The notes under the pieces are model-generated. The model saw only the letters and a list, made by a program, of their open reading frames with translations. It was not told the origin of the DNA and did no database searches. This document shows positions 44,766 to 53,224 of a DNA stretch of 64,000 nucleotides, in pieces. The first letter of the stretch is position 1. Every line of letters starts with the position of its first letter. A program made the translations under genes and the position numbers. The stretch is from Algoriphagus boseongensis. Lineage in GTDB: Bacteria; Bacteroidota; Bacteroidia; Cytophagales; Cyclobacteriaceae. The DNA is taken from contig NZ_SNYF01000005.1 of the NCBI RefSeq assembly GCF_004362805.1, forward strand, positions 665,788-729,787, in the 5' to 3' direction.

Positions 44766-45392
44766 GTGAAAAAAGGATTACTCATCGTTGGACTACTTGG
44801 CTTAGCCACTGTATTCTATTCTTGTGACAAAAATACTACTTCTGAAAGTGCTTCAACTGCTGAGGCAGGGCAAGGAATTGCTGCTGGAGACATGAAAGTT
44901 GCTTTTGTTTATACTGACTCAGTTATCAATAAGTATGATTTCTTCAAGAAGAGATCTGAAGAGATCACTGAAAAAGGCAGAAAATTTGAAGGCGATCTTC
45001 AGTCAAGAGCGAGAGGTTTTGAGCAGGAAGTTGCTACTTTCCAGCAGACTGGTGGAAGTTTGACTCCTAATCAGCAAAGAGCAAAGCAAGAAGAATTGAT
45101 GCAAAAGGAGCAAAACCTGATGACCTACAGAAATAACCTGATGCAGGAATTGTCAACTGACGAATCAGCTTTGTACAGTGAGGTTTATGAGCAAGTTCAA
45201 GCGTATCTTAAGGATTATGCTAAAGAAAATGACCTTCACCTGATTTTGAGTTATACAAGAGGAGGAGCCCTTTGGTATGCTACTGATGCAATTGATGTTA
45301 CTGCTTCAGTAATCGAAGGCCTAAATAAGAAATTCAATTCAACTACTACTCCTGCTGCGCCTGCAGCTGCAGATACCACTGCGAAAAAGTAA
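44766..45392 (+). CDS. OmpH/Skp-family chaperone-like lipoprotein
   Basis: A 208-residue protein of the Skp/OmpH type: a beta segment (MKVAFVYTDSVINKYDFFKKRSEEI) then a long helical arm rich in Glu, Gln and Lys (about 60-125), then a return segment (DLHLILSYTRGGALWYATDAIDVT). Skp is a soluble periplasmic chaperone for outer-membrane proteins, but this one has a lipobox (TVFYSC, Cys about residue 20) and should be membrane-anchored. The start is a GTG at 44766. The C-terminus is Ala/Thr-rich. It has its own promoter and terminator. Confidence 0.88.
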   Translation: MKKGLLIVGLLGLATVFYSCDKNTTSESASTAEAGQGIAAGDMKVAFVYTDSVINKYDFFKKRSEEITEKGRKFEGDLQSRARGFEQEVATFQQTGGSLTPNQQRAKQEELMQKEQNLMTYRNNLMQELSTDESALYSEVYEQVQAYLKDYAKENDLHLILSYTRGGALWYATDAIDVTASVIEGLNKKFNSTTTPAAPAAADTTAKK

Positions 45393-45410
45393 TAGGCAAA
45401 ATACCAATTT

Positions 45411-45440
45411 AAAAACCCGGGAATTATCTCGGGTTTTTTA
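45411..45440 (+). terminator. Terminator of the OmpH-like gene
   Basis: An 11-bp stem including one wobble (45412-45422 with 45427-45437) around ATTA, followed by a T run that reaches the convergent gene's stop. Confidence 0.82.
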
Positions 45441-46670
45441 TTTTTTGATCATGTGAGCTGTCAGTAGCTTGGCTTTTTCTTCCAAATCAATTCCAAGTAT
45501 TTCCTTATTAACCTTTAGGACTTGCCATTTTTCCTTTTCTGGAAGTTGCTCAAAGCCATACCAAGAACCTAAAATTCCACCGACAAGGGCAGCCGTAGTA
45601 TCATTGTCTCTACCATAGTTTACCAGAAAGATTAATGAATTTTTGAAATCAAAATCTGCATAAACCATAGCCGTTAACGACTGCAGATAAATCTCACCCG
45701 CATGAAAAGGCATGTCTTGCTGTTTTTGGTCAAGTAGCTGGAATGCATGCAATAGCGCAGGACTATTGGAGGTCATTGACTCCAATGAATCTAGTTTTTT
45801 GGATTCCTCATTGATCCAAAGGGCATCTTTGAGGATTTTATGAGAAGTTCGGCCTACAAGTCTGCTTTCAAAATACTTTTCCGGATCAAGTCGTAAAGCT
45901 GCCAGTAAATCTTCTTTTTTCGCGTCTTTTTTCATTCCGGCGGCAGTCATGGCCATAGCCAGAGAACTGATGTCCCGTGCGTATCCTAAGTCATAAAGGG
46001 TCAATTTATAGCCTTCCGAATAGGCTTTCTCCGGATTTCCGGGAAAATACATCCCAATAGCTGGCGCATAAAGCAATCCTGCACAGACCATTTCTCCTCC
46101 ATAAAACTTGGAAAGGGAATCTGCAAAAGCCGGAAGATTATCGTCTAAAAAAGGCTGGCTCACTTTGGCCCATTCAGAAAGCCAATTCACTTCCAATAAT
46201 GCAGATTCATAAGGTTGAGGATTATTGGAATCAATAGCCTTCAATTTTTCCAAACTCTTCTCATATGTTTTGAGAATTTGAGAAGCAAAGTCTTTTGAAT
46301 TAAGCCGATTTCCAGATTGAGTTAATAAATAATCCGTTGCTAAGACTTTCCAACGGGTATCATCAGTAGTGCCTCCTGCTGGAAGATTGGCAATCCAAAT
46401 GCCTTCTGGAGAAACCTCCCTAATCATGGAATCTAAATCTGTGACATACCCATACTCCAGGGCTATGTTTTCTCTGCTCCACATTTCTGTTGGAGCACCC
46501 ATGGCATCTCCAATCGCAGAACCGACGAGCATTCCCAAGACCTTATCGTAAAGTTCCTCCTCAGATAGCCCTGATTGCTGGAGTTTATCAATGTGTTCTT
46601 CTCTCTCAACTGAAGACTGATTACAAGCAAAAAGTCCTAAAAAGAGGATTACTGGGATATATTTTTTCAT
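45438..46670 (-). CDS. ADP-ribosylglycohydrolase family lipoprotein
   Basis: A 410-residue protein of the DraG/ARH fold. The metal-site motifs are GDAMGAPTE, TTDDTRW and the C-terminal GRDNDTTAALVGGI, all intact. A lipoprotein signal with lipobox LGLFAC places it outside the cytoplasm, unlike DraG. It could remove ADP-ribose from proteins or cleave a related N- or O-glycoside in the periplasm or at the surface; family members in Bacteroidota are often of unknown substrate. The start codon is one base from the stop of the upstream kinase gene, so the two form an operon. Confidence 0.88.
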   Translation of the reverse strand: MKKYIPVILFLGLFACNQSSVEREEHIDKLQQSGLSEEELYDKVLGMLVGSAIGDAMGAPTEMWSRENIALEYGYVTDLDSMIREVSPEGIWIANLPAGGTTDDTRWKVLATDYLLTQSGNRLNSKDFASQILKTYEKSLEKLKAIDSNNPQPYESALLEVNWLSEWAKVSQPFLDDNLPAFADSLSKFYGGEMVCAGLLYAPAIGMYFPGNPEKAYSEGYKLTLYDLGYARDISSLAMAMTAAGMKKDAKKEDLLAALRLDPEKYFESRLVGRTSHKILKDALWINEESKKLDSLESMTSNSPALLHAFQLLDQKQQDMPFHAGEIYLQSLTAMVYADFDFKNSLIFLVNYGRDNDTTAALVGGILGSWYGFEQLPEKEKWQVLKVNKEILGIDLEEKAKLLTAHMIKK

Positions 46671-46671
46671 T

Positions 46672-47634
46672 TTAGGACAGAATCAGTTCTTTGGCAAAGT
46701 TCATCAGTGCGGACTTTTGACCTAAGGTCATTTTTACAGGAAGTTGTGCAATTCCGATCAATCTTCGAAGTATTTCTACCCCTCGGTATTGGTTCAGAAG
46801 CTTAGAATTAAGAGGACTGGAATAGGTTTTAAGTACTTGGTCTTTGATCGATTCAGGTTGTTGTCCCAAATCCAAATGGGCTAAAAAGACCCCAAGATCA
46901 AATTCTTTATTTCCCATAAACCCAAATTCCGGATCGATGATTTTGATGCCTGAGGAAACTTGCAACCAACTTCCGGGATAAAAATCTCCATGAAGTAAAG
47001 TGTCTCCCGAACCCATGTAATCCTCTCCCAGTTTACTTACTTCCTCTTTGAGCTTTTTATCTTTTTTGAAAGTTAAGCTGATCTCTTGCAGTCCTTCCTG
47101 AATGGTATCTAAGTCAAAGCCATTTTCTTCCAAAAAAGGGAAATTGAATATATGCTCATGGTTAAGTTTGCGCATTTCTTTATTCAAGGGAAAACTTTTC
47201 GGGTTTAGCCCGTGAAGAATATTCAGAAATTCTGTTAACTGGTCAATTTCCTCGATTTTCAGAGACTTTTCTCCTGTATAAATCCAAGAGAAATCTATCC
47301 CCAATCCCAAGTCTTCGGTCACCAAAAGGTGGTTTTCTGGATCGAAATGAATGATTTCGGGAATAAAAGATTCCATTTTCGGTTCTTTTCCCAAAAGGCT
47401 TAAAAATTCAAATTCTACATTGATCCTTTCAATCGGAGCAGGAATTTGAGGAAACTTCCGGACGAAGTTCTTCGACTGCTTTAGAATTACACTTCTTAGA
47501 TCAGTTTGAATCCGCAACACAAGATTCATATTACTTGGTCCAGCGGATTCAATTTTTAGAATTTCCTCACCAGTTTCCCAAAAAGATAATTTTTTGATTT
47601 CTTGGATAGGAGTATTTTCACTCAGGTCAACCAT
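46672..47634 (-). CDS. APH/MtnK-like small-molecule kinase
   Basis: A 320-residue cytoplasmic kinase of the aminoglycoside phosphotransferase fold. The catalytic loop is LLHGDFYPGSWL and the metal Asp is in IIDPEFGFMGNKEFDLG; the same region of methylthioribose kinase reads very similarly. The N-lobe has LVLRIQT and LLVTEDLG. A sugar or nucleoside kinase role fits better than antibiotic resistance. It is one base upstream of the ADP-ribosylglycohydrolase gene, which suggests a linked ribose-containing substrate; that is inference. Confidence 0.8.
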   Translation of the reverse strand: MVDLSENTPIQEIKKLSFWETGEEILKIESAGPSNMNLVLRIQTDLRSVILKQSKNFVRKFPQIPAPIERINVEFEFLSLLGKEPKMESFIPEIIHFDPENHLLVTEDLGLGIDFSWIYTGEKSLKIEEIDQLTEFLNILHGLNPKSFPLNKEMRKLNHEHIFNFPFLEENGFDLDTIQEGLQEISLTFKKDKKLKEEVSKLGEDYMGSGDTLLHGDFYPGSWLQVSSGIKIIDPEFGFMGNKEFDLGVFLAHLDLGQQPESIKDQVLKTYSSPLNSKLLNQYRGVEILRRLIGIAQLPVKMTLGQKSALMNFAKELILS

Positions 47635-47747
47635 GGTTTTTCAATTGGAGTGCTAAAATAGATGCTGGAACCTGTCATTTTTGAATTTAAAATGAAATAA
47701 AGCGGAAAAGTCTGAGGAACGGCAAAAATCAAAAACCATTAAACCCT

Positions 47748-47755
47748 TATTTTTG
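47748..47755 (+). promoter_or_regulatory. Candidate -7 box for the acyl-CoA dehydrogenase gene
   Basis: TATTTTTG, an exact TAnnTTTG match 25 bases upstream of the start codon. No TTG at the -33 position was found. Confidence 0.35.
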
Positions 47756-47780
47756 GTTACTAAAAAAACTAAACCCAAAT

Positions 47781-48938
47781 ATGTTCGGACTATATCGATC
47801 GATTTTTACTGAGGAGCATGAACTCTTCAGACAAAGTGTTAGAGATTTTATTGCCCGTGAAATTACCCCACACAATGCACAGTGGGAAAAAGATAAAATG
47901 GTCAGCAGGGATTCCTGGCTGAAATTAGGAGAAAATGGGTTTTTAGGAATCCAAGCACCGGAGGAATTGGGAGGACTGAATATTCGCGACTTTCGATACA
48001 ACGCCATTTTAATTGAAGAATTAGGTTTAAGCGGATGCTCAGGGCCTGCAATCGGATATCCTTTGCACAGCGATATTGTGATGCCATATATCCTCCATTA
48101 TGGAAAGGAAGAGGCTCTGAAAAAGTATGTCCCTAAAATGATCACAGGTGAATATATTGGAGCGGTTGCTATGACCGAACCAGGAGCTGGATCTGATCTC
48201 CAAGGGATGAGAAGTACTGCCGAAAAGAAAGATGGATACTATGTTCTGAATGGATCAAAAACCTTTATCACCAATGGTTTTCTTGCTGATGTGGTCGTTG
48301 TTGCTGCCAAAACTGATCCCAGCAAAGGAGCTAAAGGAATCAGTTTGTTTTTGATAGACCGAGAAATGAAGGGCTTTACCAAAGGAGTTCCATTTGAAAA
48401 AGTCGGACTACACGCTCAGGATACTTGTGAACTGTTTTTTGAGGACGTAGAAATTCCTGCAGAAAATCTTTTGGGAAAAGAGGGAGATGGATTTAAATAC
48501 CTGATGACTGAACTAGCACAGGAACGCTTGGTAGTAGCTTTGGCGGCAGTTGCTCTTAGCGAATTCATGCTGAAAGCTACCATAGACTATGTGAAGCAAA
48601 GAAAGGCCTTTGGAAAAGCGATTTCAGAATTTCAAAATACTCGTTTCAAATTGGCGGAAATGACTGCCGCCCTTGAGCAGGGAAGAATCTACTGTGATTA
48701 TTTGGTTCAATTGCATAATGAGGGAAAATTGGATTCTGCAATGGCTTCTGCGGCGAAATACAATATGACCGAACTGCAGTGTAAAGTTGCCGACGAATGC
48801 GTTCAGCTTCATGGAGGATATGGGTACATGTGGGAATATCCAGTCGCAAGAGGATGGGCAGATGCTCGAGTTCAGAGAATCTATGCGGGGACGAATGAAA
48901 TCATGAAAGAGTTGATCGCAAGAAAAATTTTGAAGTAA
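47781..48938 (+). CDS. Acyl-CoA dehydrogenase
   Basis: A 385-residue FAD-dependent beta-oxidation enzyme introducing the 2,3 double bond. Motifs are AMTEPGAGSDLQGM, GSKTFITNGFLAD, the substrate/FAD region QERLVVALAAVALSEF and the C-terminal IYAGTNEIMKELIARK containing the catalytic Glu position. It belongs to the ordinary long/medium-chain group, unlike the ACAD11-type enzyme at 30087. An acyl-CoA ligase gene follows after 73 bases on the same strand and may be coexpressed. Confidence 0.94.
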   Translation: MFGLYRSIFTEEHELFRQSVRDFIAREITPHNAQWEKDKMVSRDSWLKLGENGFLGIQAPEELGGLNIRDFRYNAILIEELGLSGCSGPAIGYPLHSDIVMPYILHYGKEEALKKYVPKMITGEYIGAVAMTEPGAGSDLQGMRSTAEKKDGYYVLNGSKTFITNGFLADVVVVAAKTDPSKGAKGISLFLIDREMKGFTKGVPFEKVGLHAQDTCELFFEDVEIPAENLLGKEGDGFKYLMTELAQERLVVALAAVALSEFMLKATIDYVKQRKAFGKAISEFQNTRFKLAEMTAALEQGRIYCDYLVQLHNEGKLDSAMASAAKYNMTELQCKVADECVQLHGGYGYMWEYPVARGWADARVQRIYAGTNEIMKELIARKILK

Positions 48939-49011
48939 TCCCGAATTTCTTGCTGTTACAAAGGAATTTTAAGTAATTGGAACCTCGCATAAACCCTGAA
49001 ATTAACCTGAT

Positions 49012-50694
49012 ATGAACGATTTTCCTTGGTTTAAAAATTACCCTGCCTCGGTAGATAAAGAGGTTGACACTAAAGCTTATTCAAGTGTTTCTGATCTTTT
49101 TGAAGAAAGTGTCAAAAAATACAGCTCATCAGTAGCCTATGAGTGCATGGGAAAAACCATGACTTTCAATGAACTGGATAAATTGAGTGCAAATTTTGCA
49201 AATTACCTGACCCAGGTTCTAAAGCTGGAAAAAGGCTCCCGAGTGGCTATCCAAATGCCTAATATTCTGCAATATCCTGTGGTTATGTTTGGTGCTCTTC
49301 GTGCTGGAATGGTGGTCGTAAATACCAATCCTTTATATACTCCTGCGGAAATGAAGCATCAATTCAATGATTCAGGGGCTGATGTTATTGTGATCGTTGA
49401 AAACTTCGCTAATAATCTGGAGAAAATCAGGAATGAGATTTCAGCGAAAAAAATCATTACCACTGAGCTGGGAGACTTACTTGGAGGATTGAAAGGAACT
49501 ATAGTCAATATGGTGGTGAAGCATGTGAAGAAAATGGTTCCTGCGTTTTCTTTGCCAGGGTCCATTTCCTTGAAAAAAGCGCTTAGCATGGGAGCTGCAC
49601 AAAGCTACAAGCCTACTAAGTGTTCTTTGGAGGATGCAGCTTTTCTTCAATATACAGGAGGAACTACCGGAGTCTCCAAAGGAGCAGAATTGACCCATGG
49701 AAATATCGTGGCGAATATGCAGCAGATTTCGGCTTGGATGAAGCCAAAATTGAGAGAGCGTGAGGAGATCGTAATTACTGCTTTACCGCTTTATCACATT
49801 TTTGCATTGACAGTTAACTGTCTTGCGATGCTCAAAATTGGTGCGCATAATGTATTGATTACCAATCCAAGAGATATGAAGGCCTTTATCGGCGATTTAG
49901 CAAAAAAACGCTTTACTGTCTTCACTGGTGTAAACACTTTATTCAATGGACTACTTAATCAGGAGGCGTTTCTTTCCTTGGATTTTTCAGGATTGAAAAT
50001 CGCCGTAGGTGGTGGAATGGCAGTTCAGAAAGCCACCGCCGAAAAATGGAAAAAAGTCACAGGAGTACCTTTGGCAGAAGGATATGGACTTACTGAAACT
50101 TCCCCTGTAGCCACTTGTAATCCAATAGACGGAACTGAACGAATCGGTACCATCGGAGTTCCTTTGCCCAATACTGAAGTGATGATTGCAGATGATGCCG
50201 GAAATCCACTTCCAATGGGAGAAAGAGGGGAAATCTTAATCAAAGGTCCTCAGGTCATGAAAGGCTATTGGAATAGACCTGAAGAAACCGCCAATGTCAT
50301 GCATGGTGATTGGTTCAAATCCGGTGATATCGGGATTATGGATGAAGATGGCTTCTTTAAAATCGTAGACAGAAAGAAGGAGATGATTCTTGTTTCCGGA
50401 TTTAATGTTTATCCAAATGAAGTTGAAGATGTAATCGCTTCATGTCCTGGAGTTTTGGAAGTGGGAGTAATTGGTATGCCTGATCCAAAGTCAACCGAAA
50501 AGGTGGTAGCCTATGTAGTCAAAAAAGATCCGGGATTAAACGAGGAAAGGATCATCAAGCATTGCAAAGAATCCCTGACGAATTATAAGGTTCCAAAAGA
50601 GGTTTATTTCACAGATGAATTACCCAAATCCAATGTGGGTAAAATTCTTAGAAGAAAGATCAAGGAGAAGCACATTGAAACAGTGGGAGCTTAA
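49012..50694 (+). CDS. fadD: Long-chain-fatty-acid-CoA ligase
   Basis: ATP-dependent activation of fatty acids to acyl-CoA through an acyl-AMP. The 560-residue length matches FadD. AMP-binding motif QYTGGTTGVSKGAELTH, GYGLTETSPV, GDWFKSGDIGIMDEDG and the C-terminal catalytic Lys region SNVGKILRRKIKE are all present. It supplies substrate for the acyl-CoA dehydrogenase encoded just upstream and possibly for the operon at 28-32 kb. A strong terminator follows. Confidence 0.93.
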   Translation: MNDFPWFKNYPASVDKEVDTKAYSSVSDLFEESVKKYSSSVAYECMGKTMTFNELDKLSANFANYLTQVLKLEKGSRVAIQMPNILQYPVVMFGALRAGMVVVNTNPLYTPAEMKHQFNDSGADVIVIVENFANNLEKIRNEISAKKIITTELGDLLGGLKGTIVNMVVKHVKKMVPAFSLPGSISLKKALSMGAAQSYKPTKCSLEDAAFLQYTGGTTGVSKGAELTHGNIVANMQQISAWMKPKLREREEIVITALPLYHIFALTVNCLAMLKIGAHNVLITNPRDMKAFIGDLAKKRFTVFTGVNTLFNGLLNQEAFLSLDFSGLKIAVGGGMAVQKATAEKWKKVTGVPLAEGYGLTETSPVATCNPIDGTERIGTIGVPLPNTEVMIADDAGNPLPMGERGEILIKGPQVMKGYWNRPEETANVMHGDWFKSGDIGIMDEDGFFKIVDRKKEMILVSGFNVYPNEVEDVIASCPGVLEVGVIGMPDPKSTEKVVAYVVKKDPGLNEERIIKHCKESLTNYKVPKEVYFTDELPKSNVGKILRRKIKEKHIETVGA

Positions 50695-50716
50695 TTCCTT
50701 AGAAATAAATGAGTTC

Positions 50717-50742
50717 AAAAACCGCCAAACGGCGGTTTTTTT
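50717..50742 (+). terminator. Terminator of the acyl-CoA ligase gene
   Basis: A perfect 10-bp stem (50717-50726 with 50731-50740) around AAAC, with a T run. Confidence 0.9.
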
Positions 50743-50830
50743 CTTTTTTTGCAAACTTGATTTATTCTCAGAATTATTGATCTAAATTTTTGGGAATGAT
50801 CATACTAAACCAACTTTTACTTAACACCCT

Positions 50831-52210
50831 ATGACCTGGCAGCTAATCAAAGACGCGATTTTAGGAAAAGAGCAGGACTTTACGCGTCTGTCCCTCAAGA
50901 CTGCTATTTTTATTTTGGCCATTCCTATGATCCTGGAAATGATGATGGAGTCTGCCTTTGCAGTGGTGGATATATTTTTCGTTGCAAAATTGGGAGAGCA
51001 TGCCATCGCCACGGTTGGATTAACTGAGTCCGTTATCGTCTTGACTTATGCGATAGGCTTTGGAATTAGTATGGCTGGTACAGCTTTGGTTTCAAGACGA
51101 TTTGGGGAAAAAGAATACCATGAGGCAGGATCTGCAACCTTTCAGTTGCTTCTGGTTGGTGGAATTATTTCAATTTTTCTTGGAGTTGGAGGTTGGGTAT
51201 TTGCCGAAGACCTCCTGAGAGTGATGGGAGCGGAGGAGCAGGTGATTGCTTCAGGAAAGACTTATGCGAGGATTGTTTTTGCAGGGAATACCGCAATCAT
51301 GTTACTTTTCTTGCTGAATGGTGCTTTTCGTGGCGCAGGACAGGCACATCACGCCATGCGGTCTTTATGGATTGCAAATGGCTTGAATATCGTCTTGGAC
51401 CCATTGTTTATTTTCGGTTTGGGAGAATGGGAAGGATTTGGCTTGGACGGTGCTGCTATTGCCACGACTTTGGGTAGAAGCATAGGCGTTGTTTACCAAT
51501 TGTACCATTTGTTTAATGGGAAGCACAGACTTAAGATTTTGAAGGAAAATCTTAAGATCAATTTGGAAACCATTAAAAAGATTGTCGATTTATCCCTTGG
51601 CGGTATGGGGCAATTTTTGATCGATTCGGTTTCTTGGGTGGCTTTAACCAGAATGAATGCGGAATTCGGTTCTGCTGCTTTAGCGGGATATACTATTGCT
51701 TTTAGGGTATTAATTTTTACCATTTTACCTGCATGGGGCTTATCGGGTGCTGCAGCCACTTTGGTGGGTCAGAATTTGGGTGCTAAAAAAGTTAGAAGAG
51801 CAGAGCATGCTGTTTGGTTAACAACCCGATACAATGTCATTTTTATGGCCTCCGTGACCGGGATTTATTTGCTTTTTAGTAAGCAATTAGCCGGAGTGTT
51901 TACTGACATTCCAGAAGTAAGAGACATTGCTGCCCAAGGGCTTTGGGTGATTGCTTTGGGCTACGTGTTTTTTGCGGTGGGAATGGTCTTAACTCAGGCT
52001 TTTAATGGGGCAGGGGATACCAAAACTCCCGCTTGGATCAATACGGTCGTATTATTGGGAATGGAGGTTCCTTTGGCTTATTTCTTGGCTTTTGAGATGG
52101 AAATGAAATATGTCGGGATATTCATAGCCATCGCTTTTTGCCATTCCTTTCATGCGCTCGTTTCTCTTTATTTCTTCAGAAAAGGCAAGTGGAAGACCAA
52201 GGAGGTTTAG
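50831..52210 (+). CDS. MATE family efflux transporter
   Basis: A 459-residue, roughly 12-helix inner-membrane exporter. MATE features include IPMILEMMMESAFAVVDIFFVAKLG near the start, TALVSRRFGE after the third helix and the internally repeated second half (GGMGQFLIDSVSWVALTRM, AAATLVGQNLGAKK). Sodium- or proton-coupled export of organic cations or metabolites is the family role; substrate is unknown. Its last 4 bases overlap the convergent cyclophilin gene. Confidence 0.93.
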   Translation: MTWQLIKDAILGKEQDFTRLSLKTAIFILAIPMILEMMMESAFAVVDIFFVAKLGEHAIATVGLTESVIVLTYAIGFGISMAGTALVSRRFGEKEYHEAGSATFQLLLVGGIISIFLGVGGWVFAEDLLRVMGAEEQVIASGKTYARIVFAGNTAIMLLFLLNGAFRGAGQAHHAMRSLWIANGLNIVLDPLFIFGLGEWEGFGLDGAAIATTLGRSIGVVYQLYHLFNGKHRLKILKENLKINLETIKKIVDLSLGGMGQFLIDSVSWVALTRMNAEFGSAALAGYTIAFRVLIFTILPAWGLSGAAATLVGQNLGAKKVRRAEHAVWLTTRYNVIFMASVTGIYLLFSKQLAGVFTDIPEVRDIAAQGLWVIALGYVFFAVGMVLTQAFNGAGDTKTPAWINTVVLLGMEVPLAYFLAFEMEMKYVGIFIAIAFCHSFHALVSLYFFRKGKWKTKEV

Positions 52211-53022
52211 TTTTCCAAGATTCTCATTTTCAAAATTCTAACTTCAGTAAGTGGTCTATCCATTGAATTGGTTTCTACTGCAGCCATTGCATCAATTACT
52301 TCCAGTCCTTTCTCCACTTCTCCAAAAACCGTATAGCTCATATCCAGATGCGGTGTGCCACCAATTTCTTTATACACAGCCTTGTGGTTTTCAGGGATTT
52401 CATATCGATCAAAATTTGAGTAATTCCTTGAGATTTGGCTCCATTTTTCACTTAGGGATTTTATCAGAACACTGTCCTTGAGTTCTCTTGCCTGACTTAA
52501 TGAATCCAATAGAGGCTTGTTTGCAGGATCATTTTGTGCGTAGTGGGTAGCTAGAAATTGATTGATCCGGTTTTGGTTATGGTTCAAGAGGCTGTCATTT
52601 TGAATTCTCCCCTGCACCAAATAAAACTGAGTACTGCTGGAAGCTCTTTCGGGATTGTTGGTTCGAGCAGCACCGATTGCCCCTTTTTTATGAAAAAGTT
52701 CAGATCGGATTTCCGCCGGTACACGGTACCCCAAATCCCCACCACCTAAGGTATCCAGAAGGGTGGCAGATTTAGAATTGACATCTCCAGCCTGAACCAT
52801 AAAGTTTTCAATGATTCTATGGAAAAGTAAACTGTCATAAGTTCCTTTTTCCACAAGTTGGATGAAATTATCCCGATGAAGGGGAGTTTCGTCATAAAGC
52901 CTGAGAATCAAAACCCCATAATTTGTGGTCATCTCTATTCGGACAGGAGGCTCTTTGACCTCTTGGTCATTGATTTTTGAACCAAAAAGAAGAATAAAAA
53001 GGGCGGGCAAAAAGAGATGCAT
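52207..53022 (-). CDS. Exported cyclophilin-type peptidyl-prolyl isomerase
   Basis: A 271-residue periplasmic foldase. A short signal peptide (LFLPALFILLFGS) precedes a cyclophilin domain with FHRIIENFMVQAGD (catalytic Arg), STQFYLVQGRI and the closing YTVFGEVEKGLEVIDAMA. An insert of about 70 residues (LLNHNQNRINQFLATHYAQ onward) splits the domain between the catalytic and closing parts, longer than in E. coli PpiA. Proline isomerisation during envelope protein folding is the likely role. Confidence 0.9.
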   Translation of the reverse strand: MHLFLPALFILLFGSKINDQEVKEPPVRIEMTTNYGVLILRLYDETPLHRDNFIQLVEKGTYDSLLFHRIIENFMVQAGDVNSKSATLLDTLGGGDLGYRVPAEIRSELFHKKGAIGAARTNNPERASSSTQFYLVQGRIQNDSLLNHNQNRINQFLATHYAQNDPANKPLLDSLSQARELKDSVLIKSLSEKWSQISRNYSNFDRYEIPENHKAVYKEIGGTPHLDMSYTVFGEVEKGLEVIDAMAAVETNSMDRPLTEVRILKMRILEN

Positions 53023-53224
53023 ATACAGAGCTTTGGTTTGGGAAATAGGTAATTACAGTGAAAAGAAATGCCACAATTCCCTCATTTGCAACTTGATTTT
53101 TCCTGAATAGGAAAATTTTGTGGGAGACTGACTTCCATTTCGGTATCTCAATTAATTGAAAGATAGCTTTTTAGATGGGTTGAATCTGATTACCTTAAAT
53201 AAGGAAATCAACTCATTAGCTGAA

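Noticed and set aside
46672..47634. Aminoglycoside resistance kinase
   Set aside because: The catalytic region resembles methylthioribose kinase and the partner gene is an ADP-ribosylglycohydrolase.
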